64,000 nt of DNA from Schistosoma haematobium (Eukaryota > Platyhelminthes > Trematoda > Strigeidida > Schistosomatidae), in contig NC_067202.1 in the NCBI RefSeq assembly GCF_000699445.3, forward strand, positions 8,613,458 through 8,677,457. Reading direction: 5' to 3'. Below the pieces are notes generated by a model, which worked only from the letters and a program-made list of their open reading frames with translations, was not told where the DNA came from and did no database searches. Below, piece by piece: positions 36,801 through 51,800 of the stretch. The position numbers and the translations under genes were made by a program. Each line of letters begins with the position of its first letter. Positions within the stretch are counted from its first letter, which is position 1.

Positions 36801-39800
36801 TTTTCCGTACATTTTGACTCTTATCCAGCTTTCTTCTGTCTTCTGATTTTGCGACTGTAGGGTTCTATACGTTCGAGTGCCGTAGTTACATACCGTTTTC
36901 TGCGTTAATCAAGTAGCGAACAAAACAGGAGGCCCAACGATCCACCTACTATGGGTCATTTATCCAAAAAGCCACACAATTAATCCTTTTCACATATCAC
37001 ACCACCATAAAACATTCAAATATTCTTAACCTTACTCTTCCACAACAAAAACACCCTACTTTTTACACCCACTTACACACAGCTATGTCTTGCACAATAA
37101 AAAATAACGTTGACAGAAATTACGTAACAGTAACATGATGAGACTAAATTGGCTTTTAATTATGCAATAAAAATATTCTGCTTTGCGTGCTTTGTACTAT
37201 TTAAACGTGTATTAATCCACTTGTTTTTTTCAGTTCTTTAAAGAAGTGGCTTACACTTAAGTACGATACATCGGAAATTTTATTTCCTATTCACTAGGAT
37301 TTTGCAAACATGCTCGTTCCAACTATATATAGGTCGATAAAGCCGATTGGTTTATCTGGACATTTATTGGTGACACGGCGCAACTATCGGGGCTCAGTAT
37401 GATCTTTGTCTTGATCTTGCTTTTTCTTATTTCACATCCAGTGATTTCCGACGATTTATGAACCACATAGCAATGATTAACTATATTTTTCCATGTTACT
37501 AATTTATTTGTACAATGTTCACAAGAATATTTATTTAGTTGATTGTTGTTCGTCGAAACTTCAGGGTCTTCTGTTTGCTTATGTTCCGTCTTTTGTTAAT
37601 CAAATTTATTTATTTATTAAAGAAGATGTGTATGCGTGTGCCTTATCAGCTATCCTTGTGTTTTACCATTCTTTTAGACAGCCATTTATTAAACATACAG
37701 ATGTCTATTTTTATTATTTCTGTTTCTTTATTCCCATGACCATCTTTGTTATGACGACGTATCTCTTTACTGCAGCTTTCATTTAAACGTTTGATTTTCA
37801 GCTTTCGTTTTCTAATTATGATAGGTTGATCATGATCAAATTTACCTGGTTTTACATTGGTTGAGATGTCTAAACAGTTTTCAATTGGTTGTTCGTTAAG
37901 TACTTGTATATCTGCCTGTAGTTGTCTGATCCAACTCTTTGTATGGGCTTTTTGTATTATTCTTTCTATCATGCTGTTATTCATTTTACTTGTTTGGCTG
38001 TGTACCATAAGTTCAGTCTACTTCTGATTTTCTCCGTTAAGTTTGGTAGTTTATTGTTCTCTTTTAATTCATCTACTGTTTTCTGCCTTTTATCATTTAT
38101 TCCTAGAATCATCCATCTCGCAATATCCAACATTGTTTCTAATTTTGTTGAATCTCTTGTTATAGCACTATTGTTTCTAGGCCATATATCAGGGCAGGTA
38201 TCACTGTTGTCTCAATTAATCTTGCCTTCGTTTTTAAGTTGATGTTATTTGATCTTAAGATTGGTCTTATTTTGCTTATTTCATTCTGTGCTTTTGTGTA
38301 ATTTTTTGTAGCTTTTTTAGAGCCAGGAGAATCTTCTTGAAGGATAACTTCGTCAAATCCCAGTCCAGTTTATCAGCTTTACCCTCAGTAGTTTTGTGTA
38401 TCATCTTTGAGCATTTTGTAATTAGTTAGTTTTCAATAAAGTTGTGGATTGTCCAGATCTATACCCAGCCTCTCGCGTTGATACATGAGAGCACGTCCCC
38501 ACGATCCAGGAGACACAACGTAGACGCGCGAGTCGAACTAATTTACCTAATGCTAAATAAATTTAAAATTATCAAGTCAAACCTTGTTTATACTGACAAG
38601 CAATTATCACTTTTTTAACTCTCGTCAATTTCCAGTCAGAAGTATTATTATTATAAAACTAAACACTTTTTAAAAGTAAATGAGGCAGTCACTCCCCGAA
38701 GACAATGTAAGATGACCGCACAGTTTCGTGAATTAGCTGTAGTTACACACTAACACCGTTGGATGTCGACTCAGTGGTCTAGAGCTTAAGCGTTCACGCG
38801 TGAGACCGAAGGTCCTGGGTTCTAGTTTGACGTGAGAGACCGTGGACGTTCACTGCTGAGGAGTCTTATACTAGAACGAAACGGCGGTCCAAAGCTTTCA
38901 AGTTTGAAAGAGTGGTCTAACACTGATTCATGCATCAGTGCATTCATATTAACCTAATGTTATTACCTAAACTCGACTTGTATTCAAAGTCGTCATAATT
39001 TTAATCCGTCAGTTTACTGATTTCTGCATAGTTCTTACCCGATGATGTTTAAATAAGAAGTATGTTTGCCAAAACACGTAGACAAAATGAAGTAAATGTA
39101 ACGGAATCCATAAATGCCCATGACATGAAACCACTGAATTAGCTCCTTCCTCCCATGGTTCTGCTATTTTAAAGCCATCGAATATCATTACACCAAAACC
39201 AAAACCTTAAGTGATAAATTTATGGAACATAAAAATAAATTAAACATTATCTGGGGCTTATTCATTGTTATTTTAATAGTTACAAAATTGAGTTAATTTG
39301 TTGGAAACTCTTAATTTATTTCTCATCTTGACTGTTACCTATTAGCACGATACATTTGCAATATTCATTTTAATGACCACTCTCCACCTATATTTCCCTG
39401 TAAATCAGTAAGTTTATTTTTAAATATAATCTATTGTATTTCTGTCCATACATTACAAATTCTGATACAAATGGATAGAACAACCATAGTATATTTAATC
39501 GAAACGAAGCATATCAATAGTAACAAGTATATTATTCCACATTAATCAATCACAGTGTAGTAATGAATATCATATCTGTTTAACTGATTTGCAATATAGT
39601 TATTAACGAGTGACTTGGCACTGTTTGTATTATTATTTGATATCAGATGCTTGTAGTTGCTTGAGTGAAATATTCGAGTTTTGGTTTTGTTCTATTTGTC
39701 ACTAGTTGGTGACGTAAATCAACGCTTTACAATGGGATTTATACCCAAATTAACAAATGTCACGGTCAGATTCGTTGCCGCCAAGCTTTTTGGTTAGTGA

Positions 39801-42800
39801 CTGATTTTATGTAACCCGATGATTACCTATATTTATTGGTCACTAAGTAGTGACTAGAGTCAAGATCACTTAGTCTTTATTGGTGAACCAATTCGATCTG
39901 TTAAGTTACAATATAGCCACTAATCTAAGTAACTGGGAATAACCTACACAACGTTTTGATCATATATATGGTTCGTTGAGCATTGAATCATTGTTCAGTA
40001 CTCAAAGATCAGTTAGTGTATAAATCTCAAATTCACAGAAGGTCATTAGGGGCCTGAATAGCTTATTAATAATATAAAACTTCGAAGCTGAAAGACTCCA
40101 GTTTGCATCCACCATGAGGCATCATATCCCATATGATTATAAGTACATCTTGCAGATGAGTGACAATTAGCACAGAACCTAGACACAGGAATTCCTTCTG
40201 GCTATCATCAACCGTCTTACACTGCAGGAAATTACAGTACATTTAAACCTAAATGAAGATGATGTTATTTAAAATGCTTCTAACAAAGAAATTGAAGTTT
40301 CATTGACAATAATCGATAATCAACTGTGCTCATTTTCGTTAATAATCAATTAATTACTTACCGACAGCTCCTAAACGCAAATACAAATTAACGCCTTCTG
40401 TGTCTCGTGAAAAATAACATTCACGTCTAGATACTCTTGGTTTATCACCGAAAAGAATTGCTAATGGATAAAATGACCCAGGTTGTGCCGGACTGCTTGA
40501 CCGTTCACCGCAACATGATGTCATTCGCTTTTTCTTCGATTTAAATGTGTTCACATTTTTTGCTTTTACAGCCAAACAATCATTTTTCTCATTTGGCTTC
40601 CTTGTCGAGTTATATCCACTTTGACTAACATCACTACTATCCTTTATGCCAGAGGCATGATGATTAAAACTGTTGCATAGTTTAACTTTGTTTAAAGTAA
40701 AATAAACATCATGTGCTCTCATAATTTGTAAATCATTAATAACAGTATTGTTACTATTATTATTATTATTATTATTATTATTAGTAGTAGTAGTAGTATT
40801 ACTATGATTATTTTCACCACCAATGGTATGATTGCATTCATTATTACTAGGACTATTATTATCATTGGAAATGTTTATTCTACTAAGTTGTAGATTCATT
40901 TTATTCCGTCGATTATTATTATTATTTGTTTTAATTTCATGATTATTAACATTAATAGAATCAATAATAATTTTATTTTCTTCCCCTTCTTTTCCTTTAT
41001 TATTATTATTGCTTTTAATATCATTATTATTACTGTGAATATTCCCATTGTGATTGACATTGTCATTCTGTTTAGTCAGAGGTGTGACAGAGTTAGCAAA
41101 TTTAACATTTAGAGTTGGAGATTTTTGTTCATTTTGATTCGACTAAAAGAATGGTAAAGTAAAATATAGTGAATGTACATACAAGATTGAAAGAGAGAGA
41201 AATACAATATTAAATTAATAACGTATCCTAAACTGGTATAACGAACGGGAACAGAGATGGAGACAACTTAATGTAACCAGAAATACAATTACATAGTAAT
41301 TCACTAAAATGAGAATATCATACGTTCAATACTTCACTTGGGAAATGTCCTTAAATTGTCTCAGACGTTATTGTTCCTTCATTTCTATACAAATCACTTT
41401 CTGATCCCGTTCTCTTCTCTTTGATCTTATCAACCTTTTTCGATTGATGTTACCTACTACTTATATCTGTCCACATGAGTAGCATACACTACACTGGTAC
41501 GCTGGTGAATAGTAGAAGACAGTTGTTGACAACAAACCTTAAATCAATGTGTTGTTCGATAATAACTCTGACTAGATGATGCTTACTCTAAGTCTATCAC
41601 TAGTATCGGTTCTCTTAACATTTCACGTATACAATGTTACTGATTCAATGTCAACTGTCCTACTTTAAACTTCCTTTAGTCACCAAACAGAAACTACTGC
41701 TTTTTTTAAATTAGATAATCGTGCAAGAAACTAACTAAAAGGTTTTGATCAGGTGAAGACTAAAAAACACTCGATTAAATAGAGTATTTCTGATTTTCGA
41801 TTAACCTGTAAAATATAAGATAAAAATTTCATTCAACAATGAACTTAGACAGAACTTTATTCATTCATTTTGTTTATTTTATTTCATCATCTAACAATAT
41901 TTTACCTCATTGTTTGATAATTTGTGGTTTTCTTCGAATGGATTTTCTTCGTCTTCATTTGAACTAATATTATCATCATATTGATCAATGAAACGTGTTC
42001 GATCTTCCAAATCTGAATAATAAAATTAATAAAACAACTAAATGTGTAATATCAACTGGAAGACGATACTTCACATGGTATTGTTTACTTGAATTTCCTC
42101 ATCGATGTTTAGGACTGCAACCGATCGGTTTCTTATTGGCATATATGCATACTGTGTGTATTGCCTTAATTCACAAGCATTATAAGCAAAGATGAATAGT
42201 GGCTGGCAGGACTAAGTAACTAAGTGGATAGCGCGATGGTGTTTGAAGAGAACGGCACTAGGGTGGAGTCCAGAAATGAACATCAACTCTGAGATGCAAG
42301 TACATACAGCTGACGAGTTCAAAATAGGATAAAACGCGTGTCCTGGATCCCACTGTTAGCCGTTATTCATTTCTAGACAAGTATACCTTTTAAAAACAGT
42401 TTGCTTTTTTAAGGTGATAGATAGTCTTTGAACAATCATTTTCTTTCATGGCCAGTTCAGCTGAAATACTGGACTTTAAATTTTATTAAATATTCCGTTG
42501 ATCTACTAAATAGTCTGATTAGGTTTCGCGAGTGATAAGTTGATGAGTGATAATATCAGACTATTCATTCGATTGTGAGGTCAGCAACCAAATAAACTTA
42601 CAAAACAGGTTTCAACACAACAATAACAATATTTTGATTCTATGGTTCAAATTCGAGGGCTAACTGTTGACTTAAATCCTATATTATTATCATATTTCTT
42701 GCTTAATGTACAAGGTTGGTAAACGTCTACGGAATGACCAATGAAGCTCTAGGAAACACTAAACCAAGGCGTCTAATTGACTAAGCAATTACAAAATCAC

Positions 42801-45800
42801 TCACGAATAAAGTAGCACAAAAATGGCATCCTTATATCATTGATTTGATGACAGATTCTTGAATAAATGAAGAAAATTTTCTACTAGTTTTTTTAGACAT
42901 TATTGTCAATATGTTATAGTAAATTAATTCAATGATTATTGAATGTGACCACGTTATTTACTATTTACTCAGTAAAATGAGAAATATTGACTAATTATTA
43001 GGATCGATAGAGTTTCTAATTAAAGGAACTTGTGAACATTTTTAAATTTTGTAACAGAGTTGGCGACTACACAACATGTTAAAGACTGATTAATTATGAC
43101 CCTGTATTTAGGTTTTGTGATTTCTGTGATACTCTGACACTAAACCTTTGAATTTATATATTTGAAAATAATAATGTTAATTCTTGAATTTTACGAAATT
43201 AATCAGCAAAAGTTATCCATTTTTGTGATGCAATCTTTTCTATCCTCCTATAGATATATTTTCAGTAGTTGAAATCATGAGTCAATTGAAGCTAGACCAC
43301 TATTGAAGACCTGGAAGCACTGGACGCCCGTTTCGTCCTTGTATGGGACTCCTCAGCTGTGCGCATCCACAATCCTGCCCCCCGCATGAGATTCGAACCC
43401 AGAACCTGTCAGTCTCACGCCCAAGCGCTTAACAATTAGCCGGCCGACATCCAACGGTGTTAATGTCTGACTTCAACTAATCCATATAACTATAAATATA
43501 TATATATATATACGAATGTACAACCTAAGTAAATAATTTCATCGGAAAGAACAATTTTCTTCACTAAATTCTCTTTTTCTTATACAAATTTTCATTAATA
43601 TAATTATAAGAAATTGGCTTACATTTCATATTTGTAGAATCCATATGAATCGCTGTCGAATCACTATGACTATCAGTAGATAATTCATGTGTATCATGAA
43701 TAAATGTAACCAAACGTAATTTATCTTCATTTTTTTGTAATTGTAAATTCCATTGATTTTCTCCATAATTATTTATGTTATTATTATTATTATTATTAGT
43801 AGTAGTAGTATTAGTAGTAGTATGATGGTTATTTATAAGATTATTTTCAGTTTCTTCTGGTGAACTATGATGATTTGGCCATCTTCGTCTAGCTTCATTT
43901 ATTTGATTCATAAATACAATTTCTTGTTTATGACGTAAATTCTCTTTACGATCATAATAGAATATTAATGATTGTAGATAAGCCAATGCCAGAATGGATA
44001 AACAATATTGAAATATTAAAAAATTCTTTTTTTTATTAAACATGATTATTCAACCACGTAGATAATGATTATGGTAGATAAATAGTTGAAAAAAACAAAA
44101 AAAAACATTTTATGAATTAATTATTTTAAACTTTAATAGTTAAAAATCAAATTATCAGTATAGGGTTGCGGGATCGTGAATGATCACTGTCGCTGTGGTG
44201 TCCTACAATAAGACGAAATGGCCATCCTGTGTTTCCAGGTTTTCAATGGTAATCTAACATCAATCAGTTCATAATCTCAAGCAAAAAAACTCAAATTCTC
44301 CCATTTTAATAATACAATTGGCCATTACATGACATAGAGTTCATTTAAGATTTATTCAATTACATTTGGATAGAATATTGACTGAACTTCAAAGTTTAGT
44401 GATTATTATCACATTTTAACATACTTTCATAACATTAAATCTGGCCATGTTCAAAATATAAGGTATTATCTTAAGTAAGCAAGTACTTATGAAAGTTTCC
44501 CTTCTTATTTCCCCGATATTTCATTATTATTATAACCATGTAGGGCCAGTGAAATATCACTTAGTCTTAGCCAAATCATCCAGCTGTTAAGTCACTGAAT
44601 ACTGAACAGATTATAGATCCCTGTCAAAGTTAACCCCAACCAACGCGCATCAGTTGATCGTATACCATGGATTGGCTCATGTGGCGGTGGTCTCACTATC
44701 TGCTCATTACTCATTCTTATTAATATATTTAAAAAATAACGTCCTCTGTGTTATACAGTCTTCAAAGCAGGCATAGTATTTTGATACGTCGATGAGGTAA
44801 TCGATGTTAGCTGCTGACCGCGAAGTGTGACTTCAAAGTTAGCTGGTTCGTCACACCATTACCGTCTAACTCGAGTTGACCCCCATTCATTTCACATAGA
44901 TCATCCAGGTTAATGATTTACAAAAACAATCGTTTTGCCGCAAAATTGATGACATTATCATCATTAGTTAAATTCATTTTACGTAAATAAAAGGAGTAAA
45001 CTGTGGTGTGGTTAATATTTTGAGCAAAAATCTACTTCCTTGTTATTCTTTTTATCATTAATTATCAATCAGAAAGATTGATATTTAGGTTCATTTATTT
45101 ATTTTTAATCACAAATTAATGATCACTGAAAACTGTAATATACTGAGTAGCTTTTTGTTCCTGGTGTTAATCTCTTTAATAATATGGAATATTTCCACAT
45201 TGCACCACTAACAACATTTTTCTCAGTCGAAAATCAAAGACCCGACAGTTAAAATTATAAACTTCAGTTGATTTACGATACAGTGCCTTCCGAATGAGTA
45301 AACTAATTGCGTTCCTGTAAGAAACTAGTAATCATCAGTTTAGTACATTCTTAGAGTCAATTGTATAATTTATAATTAATACTTCAGAATATCTAATGAC
45401 TATAACGTCAAAGATGGTACTTAATGTTAAAAGTTTACATAAATGAGCTAACAATTTTTTTTAAAAAAATTAACTCTGTTTACGTCTATTATTGAATAAT
45501 CAGGTGAAACGTTTTATCGAGTCACTGGAAAGAGCCGCCTAATAGGTATAAATGGGATGAAGAATAAAAGAAATCTTACAGAGGTTACTGAGGAGTTCAT
45601 AATGAATGGAGCATTACCTTCAGAAATATAACAAGAGCAGTCACATATGAAATCCAAATGGAAGAACACATATAGATGTATAAATCAGATAAAAAACGGG
45701 AGCCCAAATCTGATGCCGCTATCTAAAGTTTGGAGACTTTGATGTTGGGAACACTAATGGAAGATTCAGTTGGCAAAATGAAAAGGTGACAGAAAATTGA

Positions 45801-48800
45801 GTCGCGACCACACAGTCAACTAAAGAGAGTGAAAATGTTACGAAGAAGTGCAAGTGATCTTTAAAATAACCTTGTAGAAAAATTATCCCAGCTAGAAAGC
45901 GAGAGGTGTTAAGAACGGATTCTATACAAGAGTATCTATTAATTTAGTATGATTTTTATTCTTCATTATGTTCCCTGGATTTATCACAATGTAAAATCGA
46001 TTTGAATTTCAACTATCTCATTTATCAGGATGGGGTTGTGGAGATTGTTATGATTACTAAGATTATGAACCAATTGATGTTAGACCACCATTGAAAACCT
46101 GGAATCATTGGCCGGCCGCTTCGTCCTATTGTTGGACTACTCAGCAGTGCGCATCCACGATCCCTCACATGTGACTTTAGCCAACGAACCCCTAAGCTCT
46201 GGACCACTAATTCTGCGACCAACGGTTTTAATGTCTGTTATATCTAGAGCTTAGTTTCTTATTATACCGCGTATAAATTGAGCACTCGAACGCTAGAACT
46301 TCAATGGATTCATAATCTTGCACAATCTTTCATCTACTGTCTGAGGTAGGTAAGTGCCTCAAACTCAACACAGATTGAACTCCATTGGTCACAGCTTCTC
46401 ATCAGAACTCCAGGACATCTATCTTAAAGCTAGTCGCTAATGAGCACACGATTATTATCAGTATAGAGATTTTAAAAGTTGAATTCACGAGTCGATCTAA
46501 GCTAGTTAAACATTAAAACCACTCGATCGCGTCCCAAAAGTCTAGAGGTTAGGTATTCGCGTGTAAGACCAAATGTCGTTGATTCAAATCCCACATGCGG
46601 GGATAAGTCTCATACTGGAACAAGATGGCCGCCTAATGATTCCAAGTTTTCAATAGTGGTCTAACTTAAATCGGCTCGTGAATTCAATTATAAAAAGAAA
46701 AAACAACATACAACCTCTAATTATTGATTTATTATTTTATATTTAATTTAAATGGACTGATTAGTTATTTTGAATCAATGATCTATTCTATTGATCAATA
46801 ATAAATTATATAATATATATAAGCATTATTATTGACTTTTATTTGTCTCTATCAAACCGGTAGAGAAATATCAAACTGTCATATAACCAATTATTTTCCC
46901 ATATCAATTGAATTATATTAAATCTATTAAAATAATATAATCGATTGATATAAACACATAGTAACAATGTTAAAAACTCTATCACTTTAAGCTTCATTAT
47001 ATTGGCTTCATCAATCATGTTAGATCGTTTTACTTAATGAGATCAATGGAACTGTTTACATCTACAACAATCTATTTTATTCTATGTTTATAAAATGATA
47101 TTGATCATTAAATACTTGGACGGAATTTCTATATTATTCGGATTTATATTAGATTGATGTAAACAGGAATATGTAGAGACGTAAAGGGACAAAAAAAAGA
47201 GAGAATGTGTTAATTTGATGAGTTTCCAAGTGACAATATTCAATGTACATAGAAGAATGTTCAAAGAAACAAAAAATAACCGTTTGACATTAATCTAACA
47301 TATTTGATATTGACAGTGAAAATACTTGACAACAAAACTCTCTTACAATGGTGGTTAGAATAAGCTTGTCTATTTTATAAACTAAACATTTATTAATACC
47401 TTGAAATGAGATTCATTTTCTTAGAATCATCGCTTCACTCATTAAAAAAGAAAACAATGTGTAACTGGGATCTATAACATTGTACTAAGATTGAAAAATG
47501 ACAACAACAACAAAAGAAAAAACAATTTACATTTCCTAAATAATAAGTTAATAAATCTGAATATTGATCATTCCTTGTAGAATCCATCTCTTAAAACTAA
47601 TAATATAGATTCTATGCTTCTAAAATACAATTACACTGAATGTAATCATACCATAGAAAGAGTTTTCTACAAGGCTAAAGATGCTAATATAGTATGAAAA
47701 AAGTTTTGAATACTTCATTATGAATATTTAAAAGGAAACGGATTAAATAAAGAGAGTATCACTTCTGGTAAGTTATCTATTGTTGGTGGATATACATAGC
47801 ATTGAAAAATACTTGTATTTGTTCATTTTGCATAAACAGTATTTTGGTGATAATACTTAAATGATCTTGTCGACAGTTCGATAAGAATTCTTATTTCAAA
47901 TCAAACATCTAGAACACGTAAGTGAAATATTGAAATTATCACTCGTTGTTTATGTTATGTTTTACAGAAATACTTTTGGAGTGGGGGATTGAAAATAATC
48001 TATTGAGTAAGGAATTGCTCTTTTTAATTCGATCTTCACTCTAATATCCAATGATATTCATATAAGTATATGGAAACTATTAAAACAATCAAAGTAACTC
48101 GTGAATTAATGTTAATAATGCAGTAGACTACTGAAATAATCCTAATAAATTAAAAGTATAGATTATTTTTTTGAATAAGAGATTTACTTGTAATAAATAA
48201 ATAGATATTTTCAGAAAGGGGTTTGTGGAGATTTCACTAAGTTTGCTAGTTGAAATCATGAGTCAATTGAAGCTTGAACACCATGGAAAACCTGGAAGCA
48301 CTGGACGGCCGTTTCGTCTTAGTATGGGACTCTTCAGCAGTGCGCATCCACGATCTCTCCCCCCGTGCAAGATTTGAACCCAGGACCTAACTATCTCGCG
48401 CTCGAGCGCCTAACCATTAGACCAGTGAGCCGACCGGCATCCAAAGCTGTTAATGTCTAACTTCAACCGTATTTCCAAAACTATTTCAAAAAAATAAACT
48501 TGCCAAAACATTAGCCATTGAAAACTATGTAATATGAAATGAGTGAATACTCAGTTTAAATAAATTTGTAAATAAGAATAGAGTTATAACCCTGAATCAG
48601 TATGTTATCATCTCCACAAAACCCCTTCTGATATTTTCTTTCATTTTAAACAAATGAAAACATGAACTCAATTTATCCAACAACAAAAAATACTATCACT
48701 TTATTGTTTATAAATTAACTTACTTCATAGTAATATCGTTTTTGTGATATACTGGACACACGAAAGGCAGAACATATCGGTAAAACAAAACCACACATGC

Positions 48801-51800
48801 CCTCGAATAGAGCAAATAGTAATAGAAGTGAAGACATTGCAGAAGATCTGGAAAAGATTTTGTTAATAATTAAAATTGAACAAAAACAAATCTGATGACA
48901 AATGGTATTAGTATTAAAAAGTTACGATATAAAACGTTAGTATTTTTTGGTTTAGTAATAATTTCATTTGATTACAATTAACTGATACGACTACCTGGAC
49001 ATTGATTTTGTGCAAGTCATTATTCGATAACGAACATGTCAATAATCCTAAAGAAAATCGTGAACTGCCTGGTACTATGACCTCAATCCCTTCGTATCTT
49101 AGTCAGTGATGTTAAAACTGACCATTTTGTCCTATGAATCAAATAAGATAACTTCACTGATTCCTGAGTAACTGTCAATTCAATTGTTATTTTCGTTGGA
49201 TAACCATGCGTCAGTAAATCGTCTACACTACTCAAAAGGACATAAATAGTCTCTGAAGTGTTCTCACTACCCGATGTTGATCTCTAAGATAATCAATCCA
49301 CCCTATCAATTATGTAATCACTTTTTTCACGTTAGAATGTTATTATAGACTATGAACAAAATATCTTGTGGATAGGGTGATGTAGAAAATCAATAATGAC
49401 AAAGGAAATTGATAAGATCATCGTTATTTTCTTGTAATGTTCTTTGAAACACTAAATTAGTTCAGTTCATTAAATAGTATAATACAGCTCTAGGGCGTTT
49501 GACATTTATTAACTTTTCGATTAGTTCAGATTTTCAAGCTATTCACAATATGTAGTTATGAAAATTTAAGAAATGACTAGATTACGTTTTAGTTTAGTGT
49601 TATCACAAATGTAAGAATGATGTAAAACAGAATGATACATTAGCTGACGGAGATTCTTCAACAGTTGACATTCAAACCACATCCTTGATCATAAATATAA
49701 GTTCTCGGTATAGCAGTCTACAACACGTAGCTAAATCTCTGTTTCTAAATAAATACTTGAAAGCCTTTAAGAAACTAACCTTAAATTAGTGATTATTGTA
49801 TATTTCTATTGATTTTTATCAGAAGGAGTTTTGTGGAAATTGTGATTTTAATAGTTAAGTTCTTGAGTCAAATAAAGCTTGACCACCATTTAAAAACTGG
49901 AAGATCTGGAAGGCCGTTTCGTCCTAGCACAGGACCCCTCAGCAGTGTGCATCTATGATCCCGCTCGTGGGATTTACAAGCTTCAGTTTCTATAGACTGA
50001 TATGCCAGTTTCAAATGAAAGTCGATCCGACACAATTCTCACACTGATGCTTACAGACACTATTCACTCCTTTATCATTATATTCTATCTTTATTTACTG
50101 ACTGGTTGGATATCAAAAAGAATGGTTCGTTAATGATTATAATAAATAAATTTGTTCCGTGTGCCCAGATCATGAGAGACGAATTGATTCGGACTTAAAT
50201 TGCAGCAAAAAAAAATAATAATGAAGTTTGAGCGAAATACTTAGGAATACGATTACATAGCTTTAATATATCCTGTTTTCGGAAAAAAAACTTTTTTTAA
50301 ACTTATCAAGTATCCTGTGGTATTTAAGGAATTCAACCCGTTTTTGCGTCACTTTATCAAGCTATCAATACTAAATACGAAAACTAACTTTTGGAATAGC
50401 TTTATTGAGAAACGTGAATATCCGAAACCTTAGTAAAAAAACTCTTCGAAACTACATGCATCTAAACCACCGTTCTCTTAAACGACTAACACTGAATTAC
50501 TTCATCGTGGTGATCTTACTTTTCCCGGAAATTGGATTCAATATCACATTGATACCACATACATTCTAAGATTTACCATATGAAGAATGTAGAAAGTTCA
50601 ATGAACAGGTCGATACCGTTATATAGAAACACTCTGAAGACATGACTTTAAATCCCATGATGACTTTAAAAAAGATAGAATAGTACACTACGTGTTCAGT
50701 TATTCTAGTATCGCGTTATCCATCCTTCAAATGTATATATTATCCCTTGATCCAAAACTTTTTTGAAACACTGATGAATGTTAATGAAATTCAAGAAAAA
50801 ACACAGTTTAAAAGCCACCTCAAATAAATATCTGATTTAATTGCATTCCCTGAAAAGAATTTAGAACAATTCAAATTGACTGTTCTTGATTACAAACACT
50901 TATACATTGATACAAATTATACTTCAAAACGACTCCTATTGATTGTGACTTGGAGTGGGATTAAAGATGCGAACTTTGCCTTATCTGGGACAGCTAGCAT
51001 CAAACGACGTTTGTCGAAAACTGGAACGAAGTGCCAATATCAAAGAATTTGTTCAAGATGCACATACAGGAAAAACGACTGACTAATTGCAGTTCTTACT
51101 ATCAGCAATAAGACAATACAAGCCTTTACATATATCTATTTTTAATGTCTTGATTTATGCCATAAAATAAGTCTTTTTCTACTTTCACTATAACTATTAA
51201 TCCCCAATAATCAATAAACCGATGAGTTAAATTATCCCTTCCTACACAAATTCATTACGTTTCATTGAACATATGTTGTTTCGAAGGCTTTTAGAACCTT
51301 CTTTTTCTCTGAATTCATACAATAAAATGATGATAGTTGAATATTCAACTTTAAACTGAATGGTATTAAATAAACGAGTATTAGTAAAATAACTATGATC
51401 GCTTATGTCTAACTAATTGTAATTAAGTTAAATCTCAACAATAAAAAGGTTTACCTTCTATCCGAAATATCATAGTCCGCGAGTGCCACACTTGGCCGAC
51501 TGAAAGAAAAGTGATAAATATACTGTGAAATTCTATGGCAGAAACCAAAAGGCTTTAAAAAAGATAAAACTTATTCAGTGAAATGAATTCAGCACTTGAA
51601 AACTATCAAAATTCAGACAGCAATGATTAGCTATTTTATGTTACTGATAAGTTACAGACAAGAACAAAACACCAATACAATAATTTAAGGTTTTCATCAG
51701 TTATAACTCATTTAAATCACTAGTTATTTGAATAATAAACACTTTTTATTTTGTCCTGATTGCAAAGGGTTATACTACTGTATAACCAATATATTGTAAC

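Noticed and set aside
36850..37370. A second LTR suggested by TGTAGGGTTC and a PBS-like TTGGTGACAC
   Set aside because: No matching termini or target duplication could be found, and the PBS-like run lies within a minus-strand open frame.
41995..42195. + strand open frame of 66 codons
   Set aside because: It covers the OTOP acidic exon on the opposite strand and an inverted family A tail.
44025..44043. ATG at 44043 as start of a separate signal-anchor protein
   Set aside because: The following hydrophobic segment fits otopetrin TM2, and phase continuity with the TM1 exon and later exons is complete. An internal start cannot be fully excluded.
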